Part shown: in pieces, positions 32,732 through 44,523 of the stretch
How positions within the stretch are numbered: the stretch's first letter is position 1
Layout of the letters: each line of letters begins with the position of its first letter
DNA from: Hymenopus coronatus
Lineage: Eukaryota; Arthropoda; Insecta; Mantodea; Hymenopodidae
Assembly (NCBI GenBank): GCA_030762935.1
Contig: CM060881.1
Coordinates: 104,260,501 to 104,324,500, forward strand
Direction: 5' to 3'
Length of the DNA: 64,000 nucleotides
The notes under the pieces: generated by a model
Databases searched by the model: none
What the model was told of the DNA's origin: nothing
The model's input: the letters and a program-made list of their open reading frames with translations, nothing else
Translations under genes and position numbers: made by a program

Positions 32732-35507
32732 TCACATACTTATATTATAAAGCTCGTCAACAGCATACAGAGGATTAACCGTCAATATTGATCTGAGCCT
32801 CCTCTTGAAGCCCTGAAGCGAAAGATGTCTTATGTGCATAAGTAAGAAGTTGAAAAGTTTTAGTGAGATATAACAGAAACTATTTACACTTACACTATAT
32901 TTACTTTTGGGTATATAAATATTTGAGTTCTTCCGTGTTGGGTAATTATGAATATTGTCGCAGGTAGTAAAATCATTAATATTTTTCTTGACATACAAGA
33001 GGCAGGCCAGAACGTACATTGACGGTAAAGTAAGAATAGCAGATTGAATAAAAAGTGGTTTACAATGAGTCCTGGGTGAAGCTCCACAAATTAACCTTAA
33101 AGCTCTCTTCTGTAAAATAAAAACTTGTAATGCTGAAGCGTGGTTACCCCAGAGCAAAAGTCCATAATTCAGATGGCTATGAATGTGTCCGTAATAGGCC
33201 GCAATTAAAGATTCTACATTAATATTGTTCTTAAGTATTCGTAACATGAACAATCCCTTACTTACTTTTTTTTACAACATACAAAACACGAGTTTGCCAG
33301 CACAAATTTGAGTCAATATGCAAACCTAGAAATTTCACATTTTTATGGTCATCTGAATTTATTCTCCTTAAACTAAACTGTAATGTCTCTGTTTTTGAAC
33401 TGTTTAAAGTCAAATTATTAGCATTACACCAAGTTTGGACACTATTATTTAACTCTTTAAGATTTGAGATTAATATATCTGTTCTTGACTCAGTAATGTT
33501 AACAGCCAAGTCATCTGCAAACATATATGTCTCTGAGTAACAACTGTGAATAAAATTAGGAAGATTATTAATGTAATTATGAACAATACCGGTCCCAATA
33601 TGGACCCTTGGGGTACACAATGCTTCTAGAGTTTGAAAGAGGAAACTTTACTACAATTTAAAAACACTGTTTGGTACCTATTACTAAGATAAGAAGACAG
33701 AAGGTTTACACTAATATCATTAAAACCATAAAATTTTAACTTATGTTGAAGCGTTGTATCAAAAGCCTTTGTGAAATCATAAAATCTACTACAAACTACA
33801 TTACCAAACTCAATGCCAGAAAGACAGCGTTTATAAAACAGGGCTATTCCATCTATAGTACTATGGGATGTCTGAAACCCAAACTGTTGCTTACTTAATA
33901 AAGAGTTTTCTTCAAAATATTTATAAATTTGTTTATTAATTAAAATCTCAAAAACTTTTGACATAGTTGGTATAACACATATAGGCCTATAATTTCCGTA
34001 GTCTGCTTTATTACCTTTTTTAAACACTGGAATCATTTTTGCATATTTAAACGCATTGGGAAACACACCAGAATCCATGCAAAAATTAAAAATATGCCTA
34101 AGGGGTTCTAATATATGGATGGCTGCCAATTTTAGTATTTTGGAATTTATACCATAAATATCAAGAGAAGTGCTATTACTTAAACTGAGTATGGAAGAAT
34201 ATACTTCGTCTGCACTGACATGTTTAAAGGAAAAGCTGTTATCAGCTTTGGACATATTTTCCAGAAATGACTTTGGTTTACTAGGAGGTATGCTGCTCAC
34301 AAGTTCTTCTACTTTGTTAATAAAATAAGAATTACATACTTCAGGGTCTAGCTCTGGAGTTGAAAGTTTCGAATTTTTGTTAACTATGCTGTTAATGACA
34401 GACCAAGTAGCCTTTGTTTTGTTTTGAGAATCCTTAATTAAACTAGAAAAATAATTGATCTTTGCGTTTTTTAAGCTCTTCTGATACAGTTTCTTAGCTT
34501 TAATATACTTCATCTTAATTTCAGAAATGCCATAGTGTACATAAAGATTATAGTATTTCAGACATTCCATTTTAAGTTTATGGAGCGCCCCATTATACCA
34601 CTTTTTATGCTTAAGTCCTCTTTTATGTTTTGTTTTAAAAGAAATTAGGAAAAGCTACATCAATTATATCAATAAAAACCGAAAGAAAGTAGTTAACTTT
34701 ATCATTTAAATCAGCGATGCTATATAAATAAAACCAACACATTTGACTTAATAACAGAGTAAAATAGCAGCCATTTTGATCATTTATAACACGTTTTAAA
34801 AGTACATTATTGTGGTTATTGTCATCATGCACACTAAGTCGCTCAACATCTACAACAAGTTTTATAGCGTCTTGATCAGAGAAAATTGTGGGTAAAACAC
34901 ATGCTTTAAAATCATCATCATAAATATTGGTGATCACATTATCAATACATGTGCCAAGATTTTTAATTGTCTAAGTCCAAAACTTTTAAATAAATGAACA
35001 AGTTCCCGTATTTCAACAGCATCAGAGCAGAAGTCGACATTAAAATCACCACTTAAAATGATGTTGACTGACTTGCTAAACTTATAAAACAAAGTCACAA
35101 AAAGGTCGCTAAGACATATTAAAAAATCATTAAAATTTGTTTTATCCGGTGTTCTATAGAAACTAATACAAATTAAATTGCTATTATTTATGTATGACGA
35201 GCATGCTTCAAACATATTTTGTTTGGTAATGCTTTTCAAGTCAATCCCCTTGCTGGCCGCGATTCCATCACGTACAAATATAGCAGATTTGTTTAATTTA
35301 ATTTATTTTACTAGGCGGTCTACAATAACAGTCGACCAATTGCAAATCAGGAATTTTCAATAAAATTAGCTCATCATAGCACAACCAGTGTTCAGTAATA
35401 CATAATATGTGTACATCTAGTTCATTTATGAGAACTGAGTTGTAATTTAATTTATTTGTTAGGCTTTGAGAATTCCAATATAACAAATTTATATTCGATT
35501 TAGACAC
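32732..35507 (-). pseudogene. LINE ORF2: endonuclease and reverse transcriptase, frameshifted
   Basis: From the start codon at 35,507 the endonuclease N-terminus reads LLYWNSQSL and CITEHWL. After a shift near 35,270 the piece at 35,239-34,934 has GDFNVD (about 35,033-35,050). After another near 34,975, TCIDNVITN is in the next frame. The linker and RT fingers lie at 34,570-33,626, with GNYRPICVIP, KVFE, QQFGFQ and the catalytic aspartate block FYDFTKAFD (residues 263-271 of that piece). The second catalytic block FADD is at about 33,510-33,521 in the following frame. The C-terminal piece 33,253-32,732 has HSHLNYGLLLWGN and LQKRALRLICG. The pieces alternate between only two frames, so single-base indels rather than large losses broke the gene. 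Confidence 0.88.
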
Positions 35508-35537
35508 GAATTTATAGTCCCTATCACCATAACTTAG

Positions 35538-36274
35538 TCATTCTTTCGGGGGTATTTTTTCATTTGACCAAAAATGTTGGTCTGGTCCAAGTTTACCATA
35601 GAATTGAGAGACAAAGCAACCTACTGGCCAATATTTTGAATTAAACATTTCGTCAAACAGTTTTTCATCAACTTCAATATGAAATGAAGCGTACGTATCG
35701 TACTTAGTCTGTAGTTTAGTGATTTTTATGGATTTCAAGTTAAAGCTACCTAAATGCTGTGCCATTTCATCAACTGTGACTTCTGGAGCCAATCTACTTA
35801 CGAACATAGCCTTGGTTTGTGCACTACTTTAATACTGCTAGCAGCACTCGTTCCACACAACACTGTTTTATGAGATGGCTTATTTCCTACATTTCGCTTC
35901 TTTTTATTTACCACTTCTACCCAATCACTTGGGGACTTTTTAGAAGCACTAATATCACTATTTGTTGCACTTTGTTTCACTTTATCGTCGAATGGGACAC
36001 CACGGCTATTTGCTGAATTATCACCAGAATGAGCAGCGTGATTTTTGTTTTCCGAAGAACCACTAACAGAACACAGTGTTTCTGCCGCACTATTTTTATT
36101 CAATTTCGTCAGCAAGTCTATATGTTGGTTAAGTAGTTTAATTTCCCCTCTGAGTTCTTCTATAAGACAGTCTTTCTGTTTTAAAATGTATTTCAGATTT
36201 TGAATATCTATTTTGCCATCACTGTCTGTTAAAGCATTATAAAATGCCTTCGTCTTTATTTTCATCACCTTCAC
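35538..36274 (-). pseudogene. LINE ORF1-like protein, one frameshift
   Basis: The first piece, 36,274-35,798, has a predicted coiled coil around residues 28-58 (LKQKDCLIEELRGEIKLL) and a basic stretch NKKKRN. The second, 35,807-35,538 in another frame, has a compact fold reading FVSRLAPEVT, KLQTKYDTYASFH and WPVGCFVSQFYGKL. This resembles the ORF1 C-terminal domain of insect CR1-like LINEs, whose products bind the element RNA. It stops about 30 nt before ORF2. The frame change lies just upstream of 35,807. Confidence 0.7.
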
Positions 36275-36290
36275 AACACTTAATGATGTT

Positions 36291-38365
36291 GTCGTCCAAA
36301 AATATTATGTTTTATTACCATTATGTTTTATTACCATTATCACATTATGAATTAATAAAAGTATCATTTACCGGGTGTGAGTTAAGACAATCCATCAAGC
36401 TCATACATCAACAAATTCTCAACATTTCCTATATTGTATACTCAGTTTGAATGAACTATATCGCTTGTAGGGTCAATAACTCAAGCAAATATCGCTTTGA
36501 ACATACCCCTTCGCACGAACCGGACCGCGCTCGGATTTTAGATTACGCGCTCCACGCATAAGTTTGATGCTTGCCCCGTCTCGATTGTCATCTCAAGTTT
36601 GAACATTGCCCGACACTAATGCATACCAATGGTTTAACCGACATTGTTAAATCTCGCTTTCGAGGAACCCCAGTTTCGACCCGTTGGGATGAGAGTCTAG
36701 CCTTGGTTTTACTTTCATACTTTTAAGGTCAGTAGGCGAAGGCTTATTTCTATCATGACCTCCTTTTATGATATATGTGTTGTGTATCATTCTTTTTCAG
36801 GATGGTGTTTTTGTAAAAATGAGATCGTAAGAGTGTGTTAATGTTCTAAACATTTCTGTGTTTCTTCATCCTGGTCCTTAAAACATATTGGCTGTAACAT
36901 CCAAGTAAAGCCCACATAACACAGTCCAAGTTCTGTAGATATATTTATGAACGCTGTTACGTGTTCCAAAAACAAGGGTTGGCCCACATCCCTAGGGTGT
37001 TTCAGGGATTTCATGGACAATCCCTGGCAGAAAGATTTGCATGTTGTCCACATTTAGGTAATCAGTGCATTAGTGTGTAATCGTGATTTATTTGCCTACA
37101 CTGTCATATGCCAGAGCTCGCTTGTCGTTGTTATCCGGGATAAACCTTCCTAATACCAGTTTTAAAGACGATAAATCAGTCCGTACTTTGGAAGCCTGCT
37201 GTGTGCCACCATTAAACAGGCACTAAATAGTTTAGAATTCCGACAGTGGTTGTTGTGAGAACCGTGCTTAGAATGCTGCTTAAGGAGATGCAGCGGAAAC
37301 TTACATTGACGCAAATATTGAATTAAATTTATTTGTAAGACTAAGAGTAATAAAATTTATATGTTAAGTAATAAATACTTCTATCTATTTCTGTAATTAG
37401 TTATAATAATGACCACTAATGGGATTTGTAAGGCTCATGACCAACTCAATGTTGCATGGATCTCAGGGCTGGTATACAATGCAAATATTGCTTCTGTTTT
37501 AAATTCTTACTTCACCCGTCTACTTTTTATCTTCATTACGCTTCTTCATACATGCACGCTGGAATTATATATCGTAATTTGTCGATTTATTTAGAAACAA
37601 TGCTTCACTGCCATTTTACTGACTCGATTCCTAAAGTTACTATCATCATGCTACGTGACCGACTCTTTCACGAGGAGAGTAATGGAGGACCTCCCGATGG
37701 AAGTGGACTGGAAAACACTGGAAAATTTAAACTTCTACTGGCTTGAAACAGTAGAGGTTCTGCTTTGCAATGTGATTGTCATATCGCTTCTTGTTTGCCT
37801 TTTTGTTAAGAAAACCTGCTGCCAACATGCGCAGGAACATTGGACTCCTGTCTGTTACAATAAATAACAGTAAGTGTCCCGGCTAAACTATATTACTGCC
37901 CTGCCTTGTTTAACTCATGGACCGGAAACGGCAGGGAAAACCCTTAACGTATACCTTCCTTTCGCTTCTAAACGTGTCTTTCGGAGCATCTTTATTTCCC
38001 GCTCTTGCTTAACATGATTCCAGCCATCATTATTTTTATTATTGCCCAATTACCAAATTACTTACATAGTCTCGCTGTCTCACACTGCTGATTGACTCAA
38101 AACTGGTTATTCTGATTTCAGGACCATTTTGGACAGTTCCTTAAGTCATAACCATTCCTATTTGACTTGTATTTATACATGTTTTGTTTTCCTCGATTCA
38201 TTAATTTATTTTCCGCCACAGTGTCCTAAGTAGGCACAAATTACTGAGTTCCTATTGAACAACGTTTTAATTTCTCTAAAAAGTACTATATAGCAGGTTG
38301 AGATGCTATGGTATTCTACTAAAAATTTTGATACCAATATATCACCAGAAATGCATGTTTTGATG
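36291..38365. other. Unassigned region, possibly including the LINE 5' UTR
   Basis: About 2 kb. The GC-richer part 36,490-36,700 could be the LINE 5' UTR. A 71-codon minus-strand frame at 36838-37053 looks protein-like in composition (PRDVGQPLFLEHV) but matches no family I know, and a stop lies just upstream of its first ATG. Frames at 37409-37867 are likewise unrecognised. A short direct repeat, TTATGTTTTATTACCA, is doubled near 36,306-36,336. Confidence 0.4.
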
Positions 38366-39131
38366 ACACATTTTTACTTTCTTTGGATATTACATCGTAC
38401 ATAAAGAAGATATTGTATTCCACCCAAAATTCTATTCTGAGATTTCACCGAAAATACACGTTTTAAGTTGCGTTGTATAAAAAAATCGTTTTAGAAAATG
38501 TCCACCAAGTGCCTGTGAACACGATAACTTAAAAACGAAAGTTTGCAAGGTACCTACCTTGGTATTTAAGTGTAGTATCTTCCAAGGATGCAAAACAAAA
38601 ATACCGTATATTAAATAGATGTAAATGACAAATAAAATGTGTATCTTGAACTTTTGCGAATAGCCTCGGAAGACCTCTTTATTTTCGATGATTTTGCTGA
38701 ATTTTGATAACTGGTAAACTGTAAGTGATACACAAAGCTTACTACACAAAGCTTACTACACAAAAAATATAGCTTTCATTAGAACACAAAATTTATGTAA
38801 TATACATTATTTTCGTTGACAATTTCAGAGATATTTCTGGTCTTTGGTTTTTAAATACTTTAAATTTTCTCATACGGGAATTTGTAAGCCCCTAGCTATA
38901 CAAAGAGACGGATTTCAATCAAATGGCAACCAAATTCTAAGAGAGACGATTGCTTTAGCCTAGTTTATTCTCCTATTTACTTTCTACCTAAATGAAAGCA
39001 AGAAATAAAATCACTTCTGCTAATATTTATCTCGATTAGTATGAAGTAGATAATGGAATTAAATTTCTAAACGATAACTTGTTACAGAGATGTAGAGAAA
39101 GTTATGTGAATGGAACACATTAGCTTTTAAG
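38366..39131 (-). repeat. TACATAG element, internally deleted
   Basis: The plus strand starts with a degraded palindrome (TTTCTTTGGATATTACATCG). A block is missing at about 38,592, where GGATGCAAAAC runs directly into ACCGTATATT. It ends GTAGAGAAAGTTATGTGAAT. Confidence 0.82.

Positions 39132-39135
<4 letters not shown>

Positions 39136-39193
<58 letters not shown>
39136..39193. repeat. (TA)n(TG)n microsatellite
   Basis: About 20 TA units followed by about 8 TG units, located between two reverse TACATAG pieces. Confidence 0.95.
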
Positions 39194-39194
<1 letters not shown>

Positions 39195-39204
39195 CATGGG
39201 GGAG

Positions 39205-39412
39205 AGAGGATGCATCTGTGTGTAGCATAAGTTAGAAACAAAATATTAGTTAAATACCAAATTTGATATTTAAGTTCGGTATATTCCAAGGATGCGACAT
39301 GAAGATTTTCATAAAAATCTTCAATCTCGAACTACCTTTTTGTGCAAAAATGTTCAACAATTTATATTCTCTCATAACTGATCTCAACGGCTTTTATTAA
39401 AGGACAGTATAC
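39205..39412 (-). repeat. TACATAG element, body fragment
   Basis: Recognisable from TTAAATACCAAATTTGATAT through GGATGCGACATGAAGATTTT to TTTATTAAAGGA. Both ends are lost. Confidence 0.7.
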
Positions 39413-39446
39413 CAAATGCCCAGTATTTGACGTGCGAATTATCACT

Positions 39447-39530
39447 TGGTGCGGTAAAAGAGTTGCAGAACTCAACGGGTATATTTTAAGTCAAAACCCG
39501 ACAGTGAAGAACTGAGCCGTGGTTTTTTCG
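39447..39530. mobile_element. Palindromic MITE, half copy
   Basis: GTAAAAGAGTTGCAGAACTCA and AAAACCCGACAGTGAAGAACT match one arm of the MITE at 22,950. The opposite arm is missing, so only half a foldback element remains. Confidence 0.6.
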
Positions 39531-40012
39531 GGGATTTCCTCGGGTCACTAAGCGAATAATGCCATTACATCCCTGGTCCACCATTTCCTATTCCCGTCAT
39601 TTCCTAATCATCACAGTGTTGAAGGACCAGGCAATGGTGTTCGACAGTTGCGGCTTGTGTATTGTAAAAACTTAATCTGTCGTCGCCATTGGAGCCACTT
39701 AATTGTGAACCGCCTTCGGGTTGTTTGGGACTACCTCTGGGGGTTCAATGGGAGATACAGGACATATGAGCTGGGTCTAGAAGGTCATCAGAGACGTTCC
39801 TACTGTCCGTACATGCTTGCGCTGAGCGTCATCCGGACCTGGTCGTCCTTCGAGTCTCTTTCCTCATCCCTCCTTCCCTGGGAACATGTAAGAGGAAATC
39901 ACCATAAAGGCTCCAATTCGGTGCTCCTGTTCAGTGACCTGGGGATCTCCTGAGCTTTTGATGACGTTGCTAATGGTTGGTGGTTGAGATTTGTAGCTTG
40001 GCCTCCATAGTT
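39531..40012. other. Unassigned GC-richer region, possible SINE-derived start
   Basis: The first 80 bp (CGGGGATTTCCTCGGGTCAC) resemble SINE body sequence, but no tRNA-like head could be placed. A 101-codon plus-strand frame (39648-39953) has no known domain. Confidence 0.35.
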
Positions 40013-40285
40013 GCCCTCCATGGTATAATTGGTTACCATGCTAACTTCATATATTCAAGGTCGCCGGATCAAACGGCGGGGGATGACTTTTTCGGCCGTA
40101 AAAATCCTTAGCACACATCCTTCGGAAGGGAAATAAAGCCATTGGTCCCGTGTCATAGATTTATGGCACGTAAAAGAATGTCTAATGAAGAGGCCTCTGA
40201 GCAAAATTATGTGTTCTTTCTCGTCCAATATAGAAGAGGATGCTAAGAACTTAGTAGTTAAAAAGCGTCCATAAATAAAACTCTA
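40013..40285 (+). repeat. tRNA-derived SINE, family B
   Basis: Head CCTCCATGGTATAATTGGTT followed by a degraded box B (GGATCAAACGG). The body carries TTGGTCCCGTGTCATAGATT and AGAGGCCTCTGAGC, both shared with the copy at 42,451. Confidence 0.82.
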
Positions 40286-40466
40286 TTTCATTTCTGGATA
40301 ATAAAGAGAGGACAGCATCAATGGACATGTTAAAATTCCTCCTTTTTAAATCAATTTCCATCATTCTTCTTGAGATTGCTTCCACTCTTGAAAACTAATT
40401 GACTGAAACATTTGTTCTTTTCTCCCAGCTTATAGTCTGTTTAAACTATCGTTTAGACGACTTTGC
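40286..40466. other. Spacer between SINE copies
   Basis: About 180 bp with no recognised feature. Confidence 0.4.
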
Positions 40467-40595
40467 TTCCCTTCCGAAGGAAGCCATACAGGAAATTTTA
40501 CGCCCAAAGAAATCCATCGTCCTCTGCCGAGTTTGAACCCGGAACCAAGGGTATATGAAGCTAGCACGGTAACCACTATACCACGAAGGCTAACT
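40467..40595 (-). repeat. tRNA-derived SINE, family B, head only
   Basis: On the minus strand it reads CTTCGTGGTATAGTGGTTAC, then box B GGGTTCAAACTCG and the proximal body up to TCCTTCGGAAGGGAAG. It lacks the distal half. Confidence 0.78.
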
Positions 40596-41156
40596 CTATG
40601 GCTCTGAGTGACGGAGACCGAGTCTAAGCCGTGAATGTTGAAAGGCTTTTGAAAAATTATGTTTTTAGGCTTTAGTCCAAAAATATATATTTTATTCGAA
40701 ATAGAAAGTACAAACCTTGGTGAATGTTGATGCTAGAATATCACGTTCGGGGTTGTATAAAATTGCTTCAACACAAATAAAGCCCTTCGCTGTTCTGCCC
40801 TGCTCTTAACACATCAATGAATTGTAGTGGAAAATCCTATTACTGGTTTTGTATGAGGTATGTCTAATTTTAGACTCTCCTGCTGAAATATTTTATCTGC
40901 ATATTTACACATTTTATGTGAAAAGTGCTTTTGTTCAGTAACTACAGATACGTTAATTACTTCATTCGAAATAGTTTACGGCGCAATGCACAGATGACAC
41001 CAAATAGAAAGGGGATAAATTTAGATTGTGCTCTCAGCTGTGAATAAGCCATAACTGAATAATAGTTTGCTTACAACGTTCCATGGAATTAAAACGCTAT
41101 TTTTGAGCTGAGGAAAAACGAAATTAATAAAGGTCAACAAAATCATCACCTTAGAG
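40596..41156. other. Unassigned AT-rich region
   Basis: About 560 bp with no gene or repeat recognised. Confidence 0.4.
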
Positions 41157-42056
41157 AAAAAATCTAATGTGTTACACTAACATGACTTTTTCTAGCTGCT
41201 CTGCTAACTTGTTACAAAAGATTATGCTTCTTTCCACACAATGCTAATCGAGATAAACATTATTAAAGCATTACCTACTTAGTTACTTATAAGTAGAAGG
41301 CAACTAAATGAATGCGCTATGCTAAAGTGATAGTTAAATGCATTAAGCTATTATTATGCGATTGTTAATGCAAATCACTTATTAGCTTGATCAGGAGTAG
41401 AACAAAAGAAAATGGACACTTTCTGTCTGAGAAAACTAGAAGTACTTCACAATTGAAACCATTAACAAGAAATATCTCGAAAACGACTACCTCCACAACA
41501 AAAACGTAAAGAACACAAAATGAATGTTTTGATGAGATCTACATTTTTGCGTAGTACGTTTTTGTCTATCGCTTATGGTTTAGTAGTTAAGCAAAATTCG
41601 GCAAAATCCATTCAAGATAAAGAGGTCTTCAGATACTATTCAAGGAAATCTAAGATATGCATTTTATTTGGGATGTAAATATCTTTAATATACGACATTT
41701 TATCAAATTCGTTAGAGCCTTCTTTTTAGAAAATGAAAATTTTCGAAAATGTTTCCATGTAAAAGGTAGTGTGTGGTGGGGGGGATTTTCTTGTAAATCT
41801 TCTTGGAAGATACTAAACCTAAATGCCAAGTTTGTTATTTAGCGATCTTTTTGTTTTTGAGCTATGCTGTACACAGACACACACATCACACACACACACA
41901 CACACACACACCGTACCTTTTTATGAAAATGTTTTTTTTTTTTTTTTTGGATTTAGGGGGTTCTAAAACATATAATTTTGTATTGAGCTTTTGGGTGTAA
42001 TACAATATCTTCTCTATCTACTATGTGCGTTGTACATTCGAGGCTAGAGAAAGTAA
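41157..42056 (+). repeat. TACATAG element, near full length
   Basis: Head TCTAATGTGTTACACTAACA, full body, CA microsatellite at 41,878-41,911 and a long T-run at 41,933-41,948. The ending is diverged (CTATGTGCGTTGTACATTCG). Confidence 0.86.
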
Positions 42057-42450
42057 TACATAAAGGCAATACTGGAATTAGTAAACATAATAATTTGGTT
42101 TCAGTTGTATATTTACGACGCTGTGTTGTTAAACTTGGTGTCAATTTGATGCATTAAATGGATTTAGTTAAGATCATATCGCAGATGAAAAACTGAAATA
42201 TCTTGAAGCAATTGCCTTTGAATGAGAGCGCATCAATGTGTGTTCGAAGTTCATTTCTTGTCTTGCTGAGCATGGATCACGGAATACCGAAAATACCTGC
42301 CTTGAAATCCGATCATGAAAATGGCTATTTCAACTCTGAGTCAACGTTTCAGTGATAGCCAATTATTAAGCGATTTGACTATAAACCACGAATACAGTGG
42401 TAAAGTATTGCGTAAATCAAAAACTAAAAGTCGGTTAAATAACAAACTCG
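42057..42450. other. Unassigned region
   Basis: About 390 bp between a TACATAG copy and a SINE. Nothing recognised. Confidence 0.4.
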
Positions 42451-42747
42451 ATACCCTCCGTGGTGTAATGGTTACCATGCTAACTTCATATACCCAAGGT
42501 CGCGGGTTCAAACCCGGCGGAGAACAATGGATTTTTTTCGGGTGTAAAAATCTTTAGCATGGCTTTCTTCTGAAGGAAAATAAAGCCGTTGGTCCCGTGT
42601 CGTAGATTTACGGCACGTAAAAAATCTCAAGCCTGATAGAGAGGCCTCTGAGCAAAATTAAGCGGTCCTCCACACCCGATTTAGAATGGGACGCTGAGAA
42701 CCACAGCAGTTAAAGGGCATTCACAAATAACACGTCAATTACATTTT
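42451..42747 (+). repeat. tRNA-derived SINE, family B, best copy
   Basis: The head CCTCCGTGGTGTAATGGTTA, a CAT trinucleotide at the anticodon-like position and the box B CGGGTTCAAACCCG are all clear. CTCCG near the start can pair with CGGAG after the T arm, as in a tRNA acceptor stem. A nonhomologous body of about 220 bp follows, so this is a SINE and not a tRNA gene. Confidence 0.85.
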
Positions 42748-42754
42748 TAAGCAC

Positions 42755-43400
42755 GAAATACGGACATTTTCAAGAAAATTATCCCACCACTAAAATATTT
42801 TACATGGAACTTTTTAAAATAATTTGCCCCAAAACAGCTCCGACGATTATTTTTAAAATATCCTATGTTTAAGGTATATACAAGGTAAATGAAATATATA
42901 CATATATATATTGAATATTCTGCGAATAGCCTCTGAAGTTCTCATTATCATGAATGTCTTCCACATTCTTCAAATATTAAACTGTGATAGATAGACAAAA
43001 GTTTTACCATACAAAAAATTATTTTGCCTTAAAATATACAATGTACATATATTTAATACATTACTTTATTCTTAAATTTTGTCAACTTAACTATTTCTGA
43101 GATATTTTATATTATGATTTAAACTTACCAACACTGATACTTAAACGGGAAGTCATTCTTCTTCTTATCCTGCTAAAAGCTACTACAAGGGAATTTCAAA
43201 TCCATATCATCACATAGCGAGCAGCTCTTAAAATATTTGACTATCGCTTATCGCTTTAACGACATTATTACCTAATTTCCCTGATTACCTTATTTCCCTT
43301 TCATTAAAACAGTTATGTTTATGTTTGAATTAGCATGGCGTACATGGTAACTTTTGTAATAATAGTTTGTTGAAGATAATTATAGAGATAAAATAGTGAT
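42755..43400 (-). repeat. TACATAG element, end-truncated, diverged
   Basis: Starts within the body at ATACGGACATTTTCAAGAAA and runs through ATTCTGCGAATAGCCTCTGA to a weak head near 43,390. The palindromic end is absent. Confidence 0.65.
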
Positions 43401-43599
43401 TCACTATATATTATATGGCGGTTGGTGGAGTACCCAGATAATGACGATGTTGATAATAATGATGGCCTGGTCCACAAGAGATACCCTCAACTATATTGAA
43501 TTTAGCACTCAAATAACTTATTAATAGTAGTATATTTATTATTAATAAGTGAGTGGAGAAAATCTTGTGAAAGTTAACACTCAGACATTACTTTTGTCA
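43401..43599. other. Unassigned spacer
   Basis: About 200 bp, no feature recognised. Confidence 0.4.
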
Positions 43600-43800
43600 T
43601 ACTCATACAACAAACAACTATTCAAATAAATCACATAGTCACATGTATTAAAAATATTTGGCTTCGCTTTAGGCTACTTTATTACTAGGAATCTCTAAGA
43701 ATATACATCTCGATTAACACGAATGGGATAGAGGAATAAACTTTTGTAATACTATTTTGTAGAAGACTGAATAGAGAAAAATCATATGAATTTAAATGTA
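43600..43800 (-). repeat. TACATAG element, head fragment, diverged
   Basis: Contains ATCACATAGTCACATG, CTTTAGGCTACTTTATTACT and a degraded head AATAGAGAAAAATCATATGA. An old fragment. Confidence 0.5.
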
Positions 43801-44309
43801 AAATGAACTTTAAAAAGTATAAGTAGCATAATATGTAATGATGTTTGTGTCCTGGAGAACGATCACGTTGGACAGGAATACTGACTCGACTGACCTCCGT
43901 CATCAAGAAGGAGATGGATGAAATATGATGCTTTAGTGCATAAAAACGAGTATTCCTTCTCGATGGCTTCATGGGAATTTTATCCATATTTCACCAGCTG
44001 TCTTCCATGAGATTGTCACCGCTCATCTTGATACATATAAATTGCCCCCGAAACAGATAAATGAAATGTGGGGGGACTACATGACAAGGGAATAATCAAT
44101 CTTATGTCATGCCTGCATGCGTGACTAAATCTCAGGTAGGCTTTAACACTAAACGCATAAGCCGTGGCAAAAATTAGTTGGAGCTAAGAAACATAAGACA
44201 TTTAATACATCTTTCCTTTGTTTTTAAAAGTGTTACCTTGGAGATGCTTGCTTTCAATTTCTAAGTACGCTACAATTCTTAAGAAAAAATTAAAAATTCA
44301 GCAAAAAGT
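43801..44309. other. Unassigned region
   Basis: About 510 bp with a mixed composition and no recognised feature. Confidence 0.4.
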
Positions 44310-44522
44310 GTTTCCACCTCGACTATAGTACATAGATAGGGAATGCATTTCACCTCAAAATCGATGAGTTTTCACTGATTTATACTCGTGAATATAAAAA
44401 TATTTGTATTACAGTGCGTTTTGTGTGTGTTTCTGTGTTTTTGAGAACAGCTTAAATAAAAATGGAATAGCCGATTAAATACTATGTTGATATTTAGGCT
44501 CAGTATTTTTCAAGGATGCGAC
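44310..44522 (-). repeat. TACATAG element, tail fragment
   Basis: TATAGTACATAGATAGGGAA corresponds to a degraded palindromic end. A GTGTGTGTTTCTGTG tract and TTCAAGGATGCGACAC follow, where a forward copy begins abruptly. Confidence 0.65.
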
Positions 44523-44523
44523 A

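Larger units (their letters stand above)
32625..36290 (-). mobile_element. Near-complete CR1/jockey-like LINE, frameshifted
   Basis: A non-LTR retrotransposon on the minus strand. It has an ORF1-like frame with coiled coil (36,274-35,538) and an ORF2 with endonuclease and reverse transcriptase (35,507-32,732). A 3' UTR with AATAAA near 32,660 and a tail of imperfect TATC repeats at 32,625-32,665 complete it. No long terminal repeats are present. The 5' end was not found and could lie as far out as 36,700. Endonuclease and RT motifs are largely intact, but the frame changes several times, so the copy is dead. The motif set (WNSQSL, ITEHWL, GDFNVD, TCIDNVITN, FADD) fits the jockey superfamily; assignment to the CR1 clade is tentative. 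Confidence 0.9.

Noticed and set aside
42455..42525. Functional tRNA gene
   Set aside because: The tRNA-like fold continues into a shared SINE body also found at 40,013 and 40,467, and stems contain mismatches.
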